The notes: generated by a model not told the origin, from the sequence alone. Counted from the first letter of the stretch, positions 1-8,539 are shown. The stretch is DNA of 64,000 bases from Planctomycetota bacterium (GCA_016872645.1 VGZH01000011.1:1-64000); one strand, 5' to 3'. Made by a program: numbers and translations.

Positions 1-564
1 GTGTCACACTTGATCGTGTCGAACGCCAGCGGCGGTTTGAATCCGAAACTCCGTTCCGGGGACATCCTGCTGATCGACGACCACATCAACCTGATGGGTG
101 CCGGTGGAGGGGCACTCTTGCCCGTCTGCCCGGAAGAGAGGGACAAGAGCACGCACCCTACAACCGCAGCTTCCCGTTCGTTCTACGATCCAAGGCTGAT
201 GTCACTCGCAGAACGCATCGCGTGCGAACAGAACATTCCGTTGCGGCGCGGCACCTACATCGCGATGCTCGGCCCGAACTACGAAACTCGTGCCGAGTAC
301 CGCTGGCTGCGCACGCTTGGAGACGTCGTGGGGATGTCCACTGTCCCCGAAGTGCTCGCCGCCGGAGAACTCGGAATACCGGTCGTGGCATTCTCGATGG
401 TCACAAATGTTTTCCGCCCGGACGATGTTCAGCAAACCACCAGCGACGAAGTCATCAAGGCCGCCAGCAATGCCGAACCCAATCTCCGGAGAATTGTCAC
501 GAGGCTCCTGAAGGAGTGTACTTCCGACTCACCCCTCGCCCTTCGCCCCTCACCACTCCCATGA
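1..564 (+). CDS. Purine nucleoside phosphorylase, 3' part (5' end outside window)
   Basis: This enzyme cleaves purine nucleosides with phosphate to base plus ribose-1-phosphate in cytosolic salvage. The visible 187 residues carry family landmarks of the trimeric PNP type: SNASGGLNP (about 7-15), DDHINLMG (26-33), GPNYETRAEY (91-100) and GMSTVPEVLAA (111-121). The frame is open at the first base, so the N-terminal third is missing because of the window edge. Between LMG and YDPRL, where homologues carry a conserved loop, the protein has about 28 unrelated residues encoded by a palindromic repeat (see separate entry). The C-terminus (SPLALRPSPLP) is also low-complexity. The stop overlaps the deoA start (ATGA), so the two salvage genes are probably translationally coupled. 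Identity is clear, but whether this copy is active is uncertain because of the insertion. Confidence 0.9.
   Translation: MSHLIVSNASGGLNPKLRSGDILLIDDHINLMGAGGGALLPVCPEERDKSTHPTTAASRSFYDPRLMSLAERIACEQNIPLRRGTYIAMLGPNYETRAEYRWLRTLGDVVGMSTVPEVLAAGELGIPVVAFSMVTNVFRPDDVQQTTSDEVIKAASNAEPNLRRIVTRLLKECTSDSPLALRPSPLP
106..161. repeat. Palindromic element type I, in frame inside the PNP gene
   Basis: The left arm GGGCACTCTTGCCCGTC and the right arm (GGGACAAGAGC...CACCCTAC) are imperfect inverted repeats. The same core occurs intact at 49032-49104 and as a left half at 10867-10887. The element adds a multiple of three bases and has no stop in the PNP frame, so it is translated as residues about 34-55. 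It replaces or lengthens the loop between DHINLMG and YDPRL. Assignment rests on sequence likeness to the other two copies. Confidence 0.7.
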
Positions 565-1844
565 ACCCCACGCAACTGATCGCGAAGAAACGAGACGCCG
601 GCGAACTGACGGCGGAAGAGATCGCGTTTTTGATCGATGGGCATGTGCATGGTCGCATCCCCGACTACCAAATGGCTGCGCTGCTGATTGCGATGTTCCT
701 GCGCGGATTGACTGATGCTGAAACCACCGCACTCACTGACAGCATGTTGCGCTCCGGCGTGACGCTGACTTGGCCAGCGAATTGTTTGCCGCGCGTCGAC
801 AAACATTCGACGGGCGGCATCGGCGACAAAGTCTCGCTGCCGCTCGCGCCACTGCTCGCATGTTGCGACGTCTGTGTGCCGATGCTCTCCGGTCGAGGAC
901 TCGGACCAACTGGTGGAACTCTCGACAAGTTGGAATCGATCCCCGGCTTCCGCACGAATCTGTCGCTCGACGAAATCTACCGGCTCACTCAAGAGGTCGG
1001 CTGCGTCATCACCGGCACAACTCCAGAGCTGGTCCCCGCCGACCGTCAGCTTTACGCCCTCCGCGACGTGACCGCGACCGTCCCATCCGTCCCGTTGATC
1101 ACCGCCAGCATCATGAGCAAGAAGCTGGCCGAGAACCTCAACGCACTGGTACTCGATGTGAAGTACGGCTGCGGAGCGTTCATAAAATCTCGTTCGAGTG
1201 CACGCGAACTGGCCGCTGGAATGATCACGGTCGGGCAACGCATGGGAGTCGCGACGACGGCTTATTTGACCGACATGAATCAACCTCTTGGCCGCATGGC
1301 GGGGAATGCAGTCGAGGTCGCAGAGTCAATTGACTGTCTTCGCGGCGGTGGGCCGAACGACCTGCGCGAACTCGTGCTCGAACTCGGTGAGGACGTGCTC
1401 GTCGGTGCAAGAGTTTTTTCGACACGCACAGATGCGAGAGCCAAACTGCTCCGTGAACTCGATTCCGGCCGCGCGCTGGAACGCTTCGAGCGAATGGTCT
1501 CCACACAAGGCGGACGACTTGACGCGCCGCGACCGATCGCGCCTCCGAACGACGTGTGCGGCGAGCGCGCCGGGATCATCGAATCGATCGACACGGAATC
1601 GCTCGGCTGGATCATCATCGACCTTGGCGGAGGCCGCCGACAACTTACAGATCCAATCGATCACAGCGTCGGCCTCGAAATGCTCGTCCGCATCGGAGAC
1701 GAAGTTTCGTCGAATCAACCGCTCGTGCGAGTCTTCGCGCTGCCCGCCAAGTTCGACGCAGTGGCCGCACGAATTCGAACCGCAATTACCATCGGCGACG
1801 AACCCACCGACCCGCCGTTGTTGATCGCCGAACGCCTTGGATAA
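561..1844 (+). CDS. deoA: Thymidine / pyrimidine-nucleoside phosphorylase
   Basis: This 427-residue enzyme phosphorolyses thymidine or uridine to the base and (deoxy)ribose-1-phosphate. The start is the ATG that overlaps the PNP stop, and the longer upstream open frame is only PNP in another frame. The N-terminal helical domain (RDAGELTAEEIAFLIDG, 11-27) is followed by the phosphate-binding segment KHSTGGIGDK (81-90) and GRGLGPTGGTLDKLE (111-125). The substrate-site stretch ITASIMSKK and a C-terminal PYNP-type domain follow. Length matches the family (about 430-440). With the preceding PNP it forms a nucleoside salvage pair, probably co-transcribed. Confidence 0.96.
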   Translation: MNPTQLIAKKRDAGELTAEEIAFLIDGHVHGRIPDYQMAALLIAMFLRGLTDAETTALTDSMLRSGVTLTWPANCLPRVDKHSTGGIGDKVSLPLAPLLACCDVCVPMLSGRGLGPTGGTLDKLESIPGFRTNLSLDEIYRLTQEVGCVITGTTPELVPADRQLYALRDVTATVPSVPLITASIMSKKLAENLNALVLDVKYGCGAFIKSRSSARELAAGMITVGQRMGVATTAYLTDMNQPLGRMAGNAVEVAESIDCLRGGGPNDLRELVLELGEDVLVGARVFSTRTDARAKLLRELDSGRALERFERMVSTQGGRLDAPRPIAPPNDVCGERAGIIESIDTESLGWIIIDLGGGRRQLTDPIDHSVGLEMLVRIGDEVSSNQPLVRVFALPAKFDAVAARIRTAITIGDEPTDPPLLIAERLG

Positions 1845-1856
1845 ACCGTCACCCGC

Positions 1857-2303
1857 TTGTCGGTTCCCAACTTCCCCCTGGAGCCAATCAAGAGTTTACA
1901 AATCGCAACCGCCCGTCGGTTCCCCGTTTCATGCGCCGTGCGGGTGGTCTTCGCTGCCTTCGAAAGACAATCCGACGCTCGAAGGAATTACAACAAGTCG
2001 TTTGATTCGACGTACCCTGACATCGCCAAGTCCAACAAGACGACTTGCCACGTGTGCCACATCGGAGACAACAAGAAGAATCGCAACCACTACGGCGAAG
2101 CGTTACGCAAGGAACTCAAAGTTCCGAAGGGATCGGACGAGCAAAAGATCAAAGAAGCCTTTAAAGCGATCGAAGACGGCGAATGCAAAACCGGCAAATG
2201 GAAAGGGCGACTGGATGACGGCAAGGTATCCTGCGCCTGTGGAAATGGAGGCCCAGAAACGAGTTCCGATATTTTTCGGCAGTTGAATCGTGAGAACCGT
2301 TGA
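1857..2303 (+). CDS. Small c-type cytochrome-like protein, uncertain or truncated 5' end
   Basis: The C-terminal 90 residues resemble a planctomycete family of small exported haem proteins. One CHVCH haem-binding motif is followed by KKNRNHYGEALRKEL and a lysine-rich helix (DEQKIKEAFKAI). The upstream part lacks a convincing signal peptide. The only weakly hydrophobic stretch (PVSCAVRVVFAAF) precedes the conserved NYNKSFDSTYPD segment, and another start in the same frame is the GTG at 1938. A signal peptide may have been lost, or a frameshift may hide it, so the gene could be a remnant. It lies 12 nt after deoA on the same strand. Function is unknown beyond probable haem binding. Confidence 0.55.
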   Translation: MSVPNFPLEPIKSLQIATARRFPVSCAVRVVFAAFERQSDARRNYNKSFDSTYPDIAKSNKTTCHVCHIGDNKKNRNHYGEALRKELKVPKGSDEQKIKEAFKAIEDGECKTGKWKGRLDDGKVSCACGNGGPETSSDIFRQLNRENR

Positions 2304-2309
2304 GGCTCA

Positions 2310-3161
2310 TTATTTTCCAAACGGCCACCAGCGGCGGCGAGCGACCGCGCTGCGGCGATGGATGTCGATGACCTCGGTCACATTGTGATCGAATAGCCGG
2401 TGCATCAACGCTTCATAGCCTTGTTTCAGTTTGAATTCGGTTTCGTCGGCCAGCAGCGGCCACACGGCATAAAAATTGACGACTCGCCCGTCCGGCAGTT
2501 CGAGCTTTCGGAACTCCTGGCTGAATGCGAGCACCGGTACGATGACCGCACAACAAAACTGCGTGTTCTTCGCATACGGTTGCAAGTCTTTCCCGTTGGG
2601 CAGCGAGTGACCGGGACCGAGCCAGGTGTCGTACTCGTGCGGCAGTCGGGCCAGCTCTTTCATCAGCCGGATCGGCCAGTAGTTGGCTTGGTCGGCGAAG
2701 TCCTCGCGAGTCAGTTGCCAATCTGGTGGCAGGCACAGAACCAATTCCGCAAAACGAAACTCCTCGGCCCCTTCGGGGACCGCCATCGGCTTGTCGCTCA
2801 TACCGGTGGTGATGAGCGTGTGGAAATCACGACCCTCACTCGGCAAAACATGATGCACGTCGATGTGGACGAGATCGGAGACGATCTCGTGAAAGACCAT
2901 CGAGACCTCGCCGATGTGTTGCTCGATGTGCTCAACAATGGCCTCGATCTGTTCGCCGTCGCCAATGGCAAACTCGAACGGCTTCGTCCGCTCGGCGTGT
3001 CTCAGAATCGGCGAACCTGATTCAGACATCTCCGGCTGCGGAGCCGGGACTGGAACGCGCATGTCTGCTCCGCAGTGGCGGCACTTGGCGCGCTGGCCGG
3101 CGCGCGTCTCGTCCACTTTGTAATTCGTGCCACACTGCTCGCAGTCGAACGCGATCCGCAT
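2310..3161 (-). CDS. SUFU-domain protein with N-terminal zinc ribbon
   Basis: The protein has 283 residues. An N-terminal zinc ribbon has two CxxC pairs (CEQCG at about 7-11 and CRHCG at about 27-31). It is followed by a domain typical of bacterial suppressor-of-fused-like proteins: EEFRFAELVLCLPPDW, WPIRLMKELARLPHEYDTWLGPGHS and FYAVWPLLADE. Bacterial SUFU proteins often act as immunity or regulatory partners, but no toxin is visible here, so the role is unknown. AGGAAG lies just upstream of the ATG. It is 12 nt downstream of eutB on the same strand and probably co-transcribed. Confidence 0.85.
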   Translation of the reverse strand: MRIAFDCEQCGTNYKVDETRAGQRAKCRHCGADMRVPVPAPQPEMSESGSPILRHAERTKPFEFAIGDGEQIEAIVEHIEQHIGEVSMVFHEIVSDLVHIDVHHVLPSEGRDFHTLITTGMSDKPMAVPEGAEEFRFAELVLCLPPDWQLTREDFADQANYWPIRLMKELARLPHEYDTWLGPGHSLPNGKDLQPYAKNTQFCCAVIVPVLAFSQEFRKLELPDGRVVNFYAVWPLLADETEFKLKQGYEALMHRLFDHNVTEVIDIHRRSAVARRRWWPFGK

Positions 3162-3173
3162 GTTCTTCCTCGG

Positions 3174-4655
3174 TTACGAAAAAACGCGATCCAGTTTTCC
3201 AATTAATTGTCGCCGCGATTCGTCGACGGCAACCGCCAACTGTGAGCCATCGAACACGCCAGTTGCTTGCAGCCACTTGTTAAATTCCGGAGCGGGCCGC
3301 AGACCAAACAACCGGCGCATCGCCGCCGCGTCGTGATAGCTGGTCGATTGGTAGTTCAACATTACATCATCCGAGCACGGCACGCCCATGAAATAGTTGC
3401 AACCCGCCGCGGTCAGCAGCATCAGCAGGTTGTCCGCCGAGTTTTGATCGGCATCGGCGTGATTCGTGTAGCAGACGTCGCAACCCATCGGCAGGCCGAG
3501 CAGCTTCCCCATGAAATGATCTTCGAGTCCCGCGCGAATGATCTGCCGCTCGTTGGCGAGATACTCCGGCCCGATGAACCCGACGACGCTGTTGACCAGG
3601 AACGGCTCGAACACGCGAGCGACTCCATAGGCCCGCGCCTCCAAGGTCAACTGATCAACGCCATGATGAGCCTCCGCCGAAAGAGCACTCCCCTGACCAG
3701 TCTCGAAGTACATGACGTTGTGGGACGAGGAGCGAGGCTGCATGTCCCCCTCTCCCTTTGGGAGAGGGCTGAGATGAGGGTCTCGATCCGTTTGACTGTC
3801 ATTCGTTGTAACAAGACCTCGACGTGCGTGATGTTCCAGCACTCGCTCGCCTCCCTCGCGCAGCAACGACAATGACACACCGAAAGACTCGTTCGCCGTT
3901 TGCGTCCCTGCGATCGACTGAAACAGCAAATCAATCGGAGCACCGCGATCGAGCGCCGCCAGTTGCGTGCTGATGTGCGCGAGACAACACGACTGCGTCG
4001 GCACTCCCAGCACCTCCATCAACCGCTGCAAGGTGTGTTCGATCGCCACGACGCTTTCGACTGACTCGGCCGCTGGATTGACGCCAATCACCGCATCGCC
4101 GCAGCCGAACAGCAAGCCGTCCAAGGCGGACAACACGATCCCACGCAAGTCGTCACTCGGATGATTCGGCTGCACGCGAATCGCCAGGACGCCGCGTTCG
4201 CCGATCGTGTTGCGGCAGCGTGTCACGTTGCGAATCTTCGCGGCGGCGACCACCAGGTCTTGATTGCTCATCAGCTTCGCGACCGCCGCCGCGATCTCTG
4301 GAGTGATCGCCCACCTCAGCCGCCGCAGCGTCGCTTCGCTGGCTCGCTCGGAGAGTAAGTATTCGCGGAACTCGCCGACGGTCCGTGATCTGAGTTCGTC
4401 GAACGCGGCGCGGTCCTGCGTTTCGACAATCAGTCGCGAGACGTCGTCTTCATCAGGATCAATCACCGGATTCGCGACAATCTCACCGAGCGTCACATCG
4501 GCCAGCGCCCATTTCGCAGCGACTCGTTCCCGAGCGCTCGACGCCGCCAATCCGGCGAGAGAGTCGCCGGATTTTTCTTCGTTTGCCTTGGCGAGCAACT
4601 CGCGGAGGTCGACAAAGGTGAACGACTCATTGCGGATCGTCGCGTGGTATCGCAT
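3174..4655 (-). CDS. eutB: Ethanolamine ammonia-lyase heavy chain (EutB) with internal insertion
   Basis: EutB is the catalytic subunit of the adenosylcobalamin-dependent enzyme that converts ethanolamine to acetaldehyde and ammonia. The predicted 493 residues include NVMYFETGQGSALSAEAHHG, FIGPEYL, IIRAGLEDHFMGKLLGLPMGCDVCYTNH and SDDVMLNYQSTSYHD, all EutB signatures. The start is the ATG preceded by GGAG six bases upstream, and the open frame extends further without support. About 35 extra residues (GLVTTNDSQ...DMQPRSSS) lie directly before the NVMYFETG motif and come from a dispersed palindromic repeat. EutC, the light chain normally next door and needed for activity, is absent from the window, and no Eut microcompartment genes are seen. 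The gene may be non-functional or may work with a distant EutC. Confidence 0.92.
   Translation of the reverse strand: MRYHATIRNESFTFVDLRELLAKANEEKSGDSLAGLAASSARERVAAKWALADVTLGEIVANPVIDPDEDDVSRLIVETQDRAAFDELRSRTVGEFREYLLSERASEATLRRLRWAITPEIAAAVAKLMSNQDLVVAAAKIRNVTRCRNTIGERGVLAIRVQPNHPSDDLRGIVLSALDGLLFGCGDAVIGVNPAAESVESVVAIEHTLQRLMEVLGVPTQSCCLAHISTQLAALDRGAPIDLLFQSIAGTQTANESFGVSLSLLREGGERVLEHHARRGLVTTNDSQTDRDPHLSPLPKGEGDMQPRSSSHNVMYFETGQGSALSAEAHHGVDQLTLEARAYGVARVFEPFLVNSVVGFIGPEYLANERQIIRAGLEDHFMGKLLGLPMGCDVCYTNHADADQNSADNLLMLLTAAGCNYFMGVPCSDDVMLNYQSTSYHDAAAMRRLFGLRPAPEFNKWLQATGVFDGSQLAVAVDESRRQLIGKLDRVFS
3744..3780. repeat. Dispersed palindromic repeat inside eutB
   Basis: CCCTCTCCC and GGGAGAGGG form a 9-bp perfect inverted repeat with a TTT loop (3748-3768), followed by GCTGAGATGAGGG. 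On the coding strand it is translated DPHLSPLPKGEGD, a low-complexity peptide typical of this kind of interspersed repeat. It is in frame and lies at the junction of the extra residues in EutB. Confidence 0.75.
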
Positions 4656-4695
4656 GAATTGAACTCCATCCCGCTGGGTAACTAAGTCGCCGCAA

Positions 4696-4789
4696 ACGAA
4701 CCCGAAGCGTCCGCGGGAACGAGCGTTTCGCGAGACACCAAATTCATCGCGGCCTGAAACGTTCGCCCTCGCTGTCACTCTGGATTAAT
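4696..4789. repeat. Degenerate copy of palindromic element type V
   Basis: The left arm (ACGAACCCGAAGCGTCC...) and the right arm (...CGCCCTCGCTGTCACTC...) pair at about 19 of 30 positions. They resemble the well-preserved element at 36713-36807 (ACTAACCCGAAGCGCC...). The element lies in the gap between eutB and the dehydrogenase gene. It probably represents an old copy; the assignment is tentative. Confidence 0.45.
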
Positions 4790-4792
4790 TGG

Positions 4793-5854
4793 TCACGGCG
4801 GTACGACGCCGAGTTCCTTCGCCGCTTCGCATAACATCGTCCACGTTCCAGCGTCGAGCGGGATCCCGCTCGTAAGCCGTTCGCGACGGATCGCCGCGCT
4901 GCGATCACCGGGAAGCGTGATCTGATCGACTCCCGACTTGCGGGGGGTCGAGCGAACGTAGTCGATGAGCTTGTCGGCCTCACCGAGAAAATGCGAAGTA
5001 CCGGCGAATCGCGCGGCATCCCACAGAACCATCAGCACGTTGTTGGTTCCCTTCTCGGAAGGATCAGCCGGCGGGCACCAGCCTCCCGACAATCCGCCCA
5101 CCAGGACGTCCAACAGCAGTCCCAAGCCGAAGCCCTTGTAGCCGAACGCTTCGCCACCCAACGGAAGCAACGTACCGGGGTTCTCGCTGAACCGAGAGGC
5201 TGGATCGGTCGTGGGATTTCCGTTTGAGTCCTGCAACCAGCCGGAAGGACAAGGCTCGCCCGCCAACTGCTTGGCTTTGACTTTGCCGTTTGCCACAACG
5301 CTGGTTGAAAGGTCGAGCACCAGCGGTTCGCCACTGGTCGGTACCGCGAGGCCGAGTGGATTCGTGCTGATCCGCGCCTTGAGTCCTCCAGGTGGAGCGA
5401 CACACTTGAGCACACCGTTGTCATTCACGGACATCATTGCGGCGAAACCATGCCGAGCGGCCAGTTCTACCCATTCCGCCAATCTGCCGACGTGGCCGCA
5501 GTTCTTCAAGGTGCCACAAGCGATGCCGAGTGGCCGGCACTTTTCTGCCAACGCGAGAGCTAGTCTTCGAGCCAACACCTGTCCGAATCCTCGTCGGCCA
5601 TCTGCCACCAGCACGGCCGGCGTCTCGGTCAGCACCTGCCATTCGACGCCGCGACACAATTCACCAGTTCGCAAGGCGGCGAGATAATCTCCCACGCGCA
5701 GCACGCCGTGTGACTCGTGGCCGCGAAGGTTGGACTCCACCAAACTGGCGGCGACCTCGGCCGCTTCGAACTCTTCAACACCTGCGGCCCGAAAAAGATC
5801 GGTAACAAATCTTGTGAGTTTGTCCGAGGAATATTGGACTTTTTTCATTGCCAT
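4793..5854 (-). CDS. Malate/L-lactate dehydrogenase family (Ldh2-type) oxidoreductase
   Basis: This 353-residue NAD(P)-dependent 2-hydroxyacid dehydrogenase is of the MDH/LDH2 fold. Visible landmarks are the N-terminal helical region (DKLTRFVTDLFRAAGVEEFEA), SNLRGHESHGVLRVGDYL with the conserved histidine, NCGHVGRLAEWVELAARHG, the strand STNPLGLAVPT, and GEAFGYKGFGLGLLLDVL near the C-terminus. Translation probably starts at the ATG giving MAMKKV, with a second ATG two codons later. The long upstream extension of the open frame shows no homology. The substrate cannot be told from sequence; candidates include malate, sulfolactate and ureidoglycolate. Confidence 0.88.
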   Translation of the reverse strand: MAMKKVQYSSDKLTRFVTDLFRAAGVEEFEAAEVAASLVESNLRGHESHGVLRVGDYLAALRTGELCRGVEWQVLTETPAVLVADGRRGFGQVLARRLALALAEKCRPLGIACGTLKNCGHVGRLAEWVELAARHGFAAMMSVNDNGVLKCVAPPGGLKARISTNPLGLAVPTSGEPLVLDLSTSVVANGKVKAKQLAGEPCPSGWLQDSNGNPTTDPASRFSENPGTLLPLGGEAFGYKGFGLGLLLDVLVGGLSGGWCPPADPSEKGTNNVLMVLWDAARFAGTSHFLGEADKLIDYVRSTPRKSGVDQITLPGDRSAAIRRERLTSGIPLDAGTWTMLCEAAKELGVVPP

Positions 5855-5926
5855 GATCACTCTGCTATTAACGTCAAAAAAGACTGCGATGAATTCAAGC
5901 AGCTGACACGCTGAATCATTTCCCCT

Positions 5927-6628
5927 GTGATTGACACCCAGGGGATCGCCATCAAACGACTGATTGCATCCGCGTTGATTCCCAGCTTGGCCTTCGCAAT
6001 GCCCGGCGACGCGGACGAGTACGGATTCCCCAGCTTCATCGTGCTGGATTCCGCGCCCGTCAAAAACTGTCTCCAAGTTGTTCCCGTGCAAGTGCAGTAC
6101 GAGGTTCCGGTCGTCGCGGTACCCCAACTGCGGAAGGTGCGACGAGCCGTGCCACGCACAACGTATCAAACCGTGACGAAAACCATCATGGTGCCGACCA
6201 CAACACTCGAGACTCGGCAGTCGCAGTCATTCGAGCACCGCGACGAAGTTCCCGAGTGATCCGTCACGGTTTATCACCAAGTCCTCGAAACCGAACGAAT
6301 CACAACCGCAGAATCGTTCCTGGTTCAAGAAACTCGACTCCGCACCGAAGAATACACGGTGCAGGTACCAGTCGTGCGAACCGCTCGGCAGAATGTGACC
6401 GTGCAAAATGCTAAGGTGGAAACTCGCGGGGGGACTCGGCGAAGCGCTCGCTGTGTCCCTGGGATTAACCTGCAAACCATGGTGAACGGCGATGAACTTG
6501 TCCGCAACGGGGAGGTCTCGGATCGCGGTGGCGTCAAGGCGAGGGCCACGGTGGTTGGCGGTTGCGAGAAGCAAGTAGTCGTTCCGGTGACCACCTACGA
6601 CATCATCGAGGAAATGATCTGCCAGTGA
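5927..6628 (+). pseudogene. YTV-repeat-type exported protein, interrupted by one in-frame stop
   Basis: The reading frame shows a signal-like start (IKRLIASALIPSLAFA), then repeats of the type found in planctomycete YTV proteins: YQTVTKTIMVPTTTLETR, VTVYHQVLETER, EEYTVQVPVVRTARQNVTV. A single TGA (6257-6259) splits the frame, which then stays open in the same phase to a TGA at 6626. The pattern continues cleanly across the stop, so this is a recent nonsense mutation, a sequencing error, or read-through. The last 60 residues (VNGDELVRNGEVSDRGG) no longer follow the repeat. YTV proteins are thought to be envelope proteins of planctomycetes. Confidence 0.6.
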
Positions 6629-6751
6629 GCATTTGCCGTTTCCCTGCCGATCAGGTTTTCGAGGCCGACTGACGGTAAATTCGCGAGGTCGCTGGAAATC
6701 GAGCGTGTTGCCCCGGAAGATGCGCCACTTTGCAAGGCGTGCGAGGCGACG

Positions 6752-7696
6752 ATGGCTTTGGTTTTTCACTTGGCGTTTTTTTCTGTGCTCATCATGGCGG
6801 CGTCGCTGTCTGGTGGGTTGGCACCGGCCATGATGCGGTTTACGCATCGGGGGTTGCATCTCCTAATAAGTTTTGTGGCCGGTTTGATGTTGGGGGTTGG
6901 CGTTTTCCACCTGTGGCCGCATGCCACTGAGAAGCTGAACTACAACGTTCACGCCGCCGCCGGCTGGCTGATGGCGGGCCTATTGGGAATGTTCTTCCTG
7001 ATCCGTGCGTTTCACTTCCACCAGCACACCTCCCTCGAACCGGACGATGCACAAGCGTCTGGCAGCAACGCCGAAAGCAAACATTCCGGCTGCCTGGTCC
7101 ACGATCACGATCACGATGGAACGCACAGCCACGCGAGCCGCGGAAATAAACTTTCCGGTGCGCACCAGCTAAGCTGGGCGGGGATCGGCTTCGGCCTAGC
7201 GGTTCACACGTTGATCGACGGCATGGCGCTGGCTGCGAGTGTCCAAAGCGAGATGTCGCTGGGAGGAACGACTTGGGTTGCGGGAGTCGCAACGTTTATG
7301 GCGATCGTGCTGCACAAGCCGTTGGATGCGATGTCGATCACGACGTTGATGGCCTCATCCGGCTGGTCACCGCGTTCCAGAATGGCCGCGAACATGGCCT
7401 TCGCGGTGATGTGCCCCATCGGAGTGATTCTGTTCTTTGTGGTGGAAAGCGTGTTGCCCGGGAACGGCACATTCCTTGGTGCCGCGTTGGCTGTGTCGGC
7501 AGGAGTCTTTCTGTGCATCTCGCTGAGCGATTTGCTGCCGGAAATCCAATTTCACCATCACGACCGTCTGCAATTGTCGCTTGTGCTGCTGGCGGGAGTC
7601 CTGATTGCTTGGGCGCTGGTTTTCATTGAGCCGAGACACTCGCGCAAACATCAACCGGTCCGCCAACTGGGTTCCGTGATGCAGATCGAAATCTGA
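6752..7696 (+). CDS. ZIP-family metal transporter
   Basis: The protein has 314 residues and about eight hydrophobic segments, consistent with a ZIP (zinc/iron) importer in the inner membrane. Helix IV carries HTLIDGMALA and helix V carries HKPLDAMSITT, the metal-binding pair of the family. A histidine-rich cytoplasmic loop (HDHDHDGTHSH, around residue 115) lies between helices III and IV, as in many ZIPs. The ATG has GAGG five bases upstream. It stands after the broken YTV gene and 27 nt before a TPR gene. The metal specificity is unknown, and no Zur or Fur box was recognised. Confidence 0.88.
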   Translation: MALVFHLAFFSVLIMAASLSGGLAPAMMRFTHRGLHLLISFVAGLMLGVGVFHLWPHATEKLNYNVHAAAGWLMAGLLGMFFLIRAFHFHQHTSLEPDDAQASGSNAESKHSGCLVHDHDHDGTHSHASRGNKLSGAHQLSWAGIGFGLAVHTLIDGMALAASVQSEMSLGGTTWVAGVATFMAIVLHKPLDAMSITTLMASSGWSPRSRMAANMAFAVMCPIGVILFFVVESVLPGNGTFLGAALAVSAGVFLCISLSDLLPEIQFHHHDRLQLSLVLLAGVLIAWALVFIEPRHSRKHQPVRQLGSVMQIEI

Positions 7697-7723
7697 TTCG
7701 TTGCCGATCAGGGAGCAAATTCT

Positions 7724-8539
7724 ATGACCACACACTGGACCGTTTTCGGGGTGCGAGCCACCTTCGTTCTGTTGGCTGCCTTCGGACAACTCGCACACAC
7801 CCCGGCGATAACAGCGGATGAGCCGAAAGTGGACGGCAGCGATCAGCGCCAGCATCCACTCAGCGCAGAGGACCAGGCCAAGTTGCGAAAGCAATGGGAC
7901 GACGATCTGGCTGACGTGTCAAAGAAGCTCGAGACAACTCCCGACAACGTGTCGCTACTTTCCAAGCGAGGTGATGTGTTCTTCTTTCGAGGAGAATTCG
8001 CCAAGTCGGTTCGCGACTACGAACGCATGAGCGAACTGAACCCGACGCTCGACGCCTCTCATTGGCGACTGGGCATCGCATATTTCTACGCTGCGCAGCC
8101 GCAGAAATCGGCTGCGCAGTTCGACAAGTTTTTCGTCACCGACGATGTCGATCGCGAAGCGGGCTTGTGGAAGTACCTCGCGCAGGCTCCGACGCTGGGT
8201 GTCGAAAAGGCAAGATCCGGATTGCTCAAGTACAAAAAGGATGACCGCGAACCGATGCCGACGATTTACCGGTTGTTCGAGGAAGAACTCACGCCGGATG
8301 ACCTGCTGAAGTCGGTCGATGCGAAGTTGCCGCCAAACGTCCGCGAGCAGCGACTGTTTTACATCGAGTTGTATCTCGGCCTGTGGCACGACGCCGCCAA
8401 ACATCCCAAAGAGGCGTTACCGCACTTTCGAGCCGCGACCGCCAACCGCTGGGGGCGATCGGCCAGCTACGGTCCGAATTACATGTGGCACGTCGGCCGG
8501 CTGCACTATGAGCGGCTGGCCGAGAAGCCAAAGCCGTGA
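7724..8539 (+). CDS. Exported TPR-repeat protein
   Basis: This 271-residue protein has a probable Sec signal peptide (RATFVLLAAFGQLAHTPAITA, residues about 11-31). Tetratricopeptide-like helices follow: NVSLLSKRGDVFFFRGEFAK, DYERMSELNPTLDASHWRLG and AYFYAAQPQKSAAQFDKFF. The C-terminal half (IYRLFEEELTPDDLLKSVDA and FYIELYLGLWHDAAKHPKEA) continues the helical repeats. The layout resembles NlpI-like proteins. GGGAG lies nine bases before the ATG. It probably acts as a periplasmic interaction scaffold; no specific partner is evident. Confidence 0.75.
   Translation: MTTHWTVFGVRATFVLLAAFGQLAHTPAITADEPKVDGSDQRQHPLSAEDQAKLRKQWDDDLADVSKKLETTPDNVSLLSKRGDVFFFRGEFAKSVRDYERMSELNPTLDASHWRLGIAYFYAAQPQKSAAQFDKFFVTDDVDREAGLWKYLAQAPTLGVEKARSGLLKYKKDDREPMPTIYRLFEEELTPDDLLKSVDAKLPPNVREQRLFYIELYLGLWHDAAKHPKEALPHFRAATANRWGRSASYGPNYMWHVGRLHYERLAEKPKP

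Noticed and set aside
222-560. Upstream extension of the deoA open frame
   Set aside because: It overlaps the clearly coding PNP frame, and the family start aligns with the ATG at 561.
429-1283. Long open frame on the minus strand opposite deoA
   Set aside because: It has no family likeness and lies antiparallel to a conserved gene; GC-rich coding DNA commonly gives such frames.
5855-6169. N-terminal extension of the Ldh2-type gene
   Set aside because: It overlaps the YTV-type gene on the other strand and shows no dehydrogenase homology.
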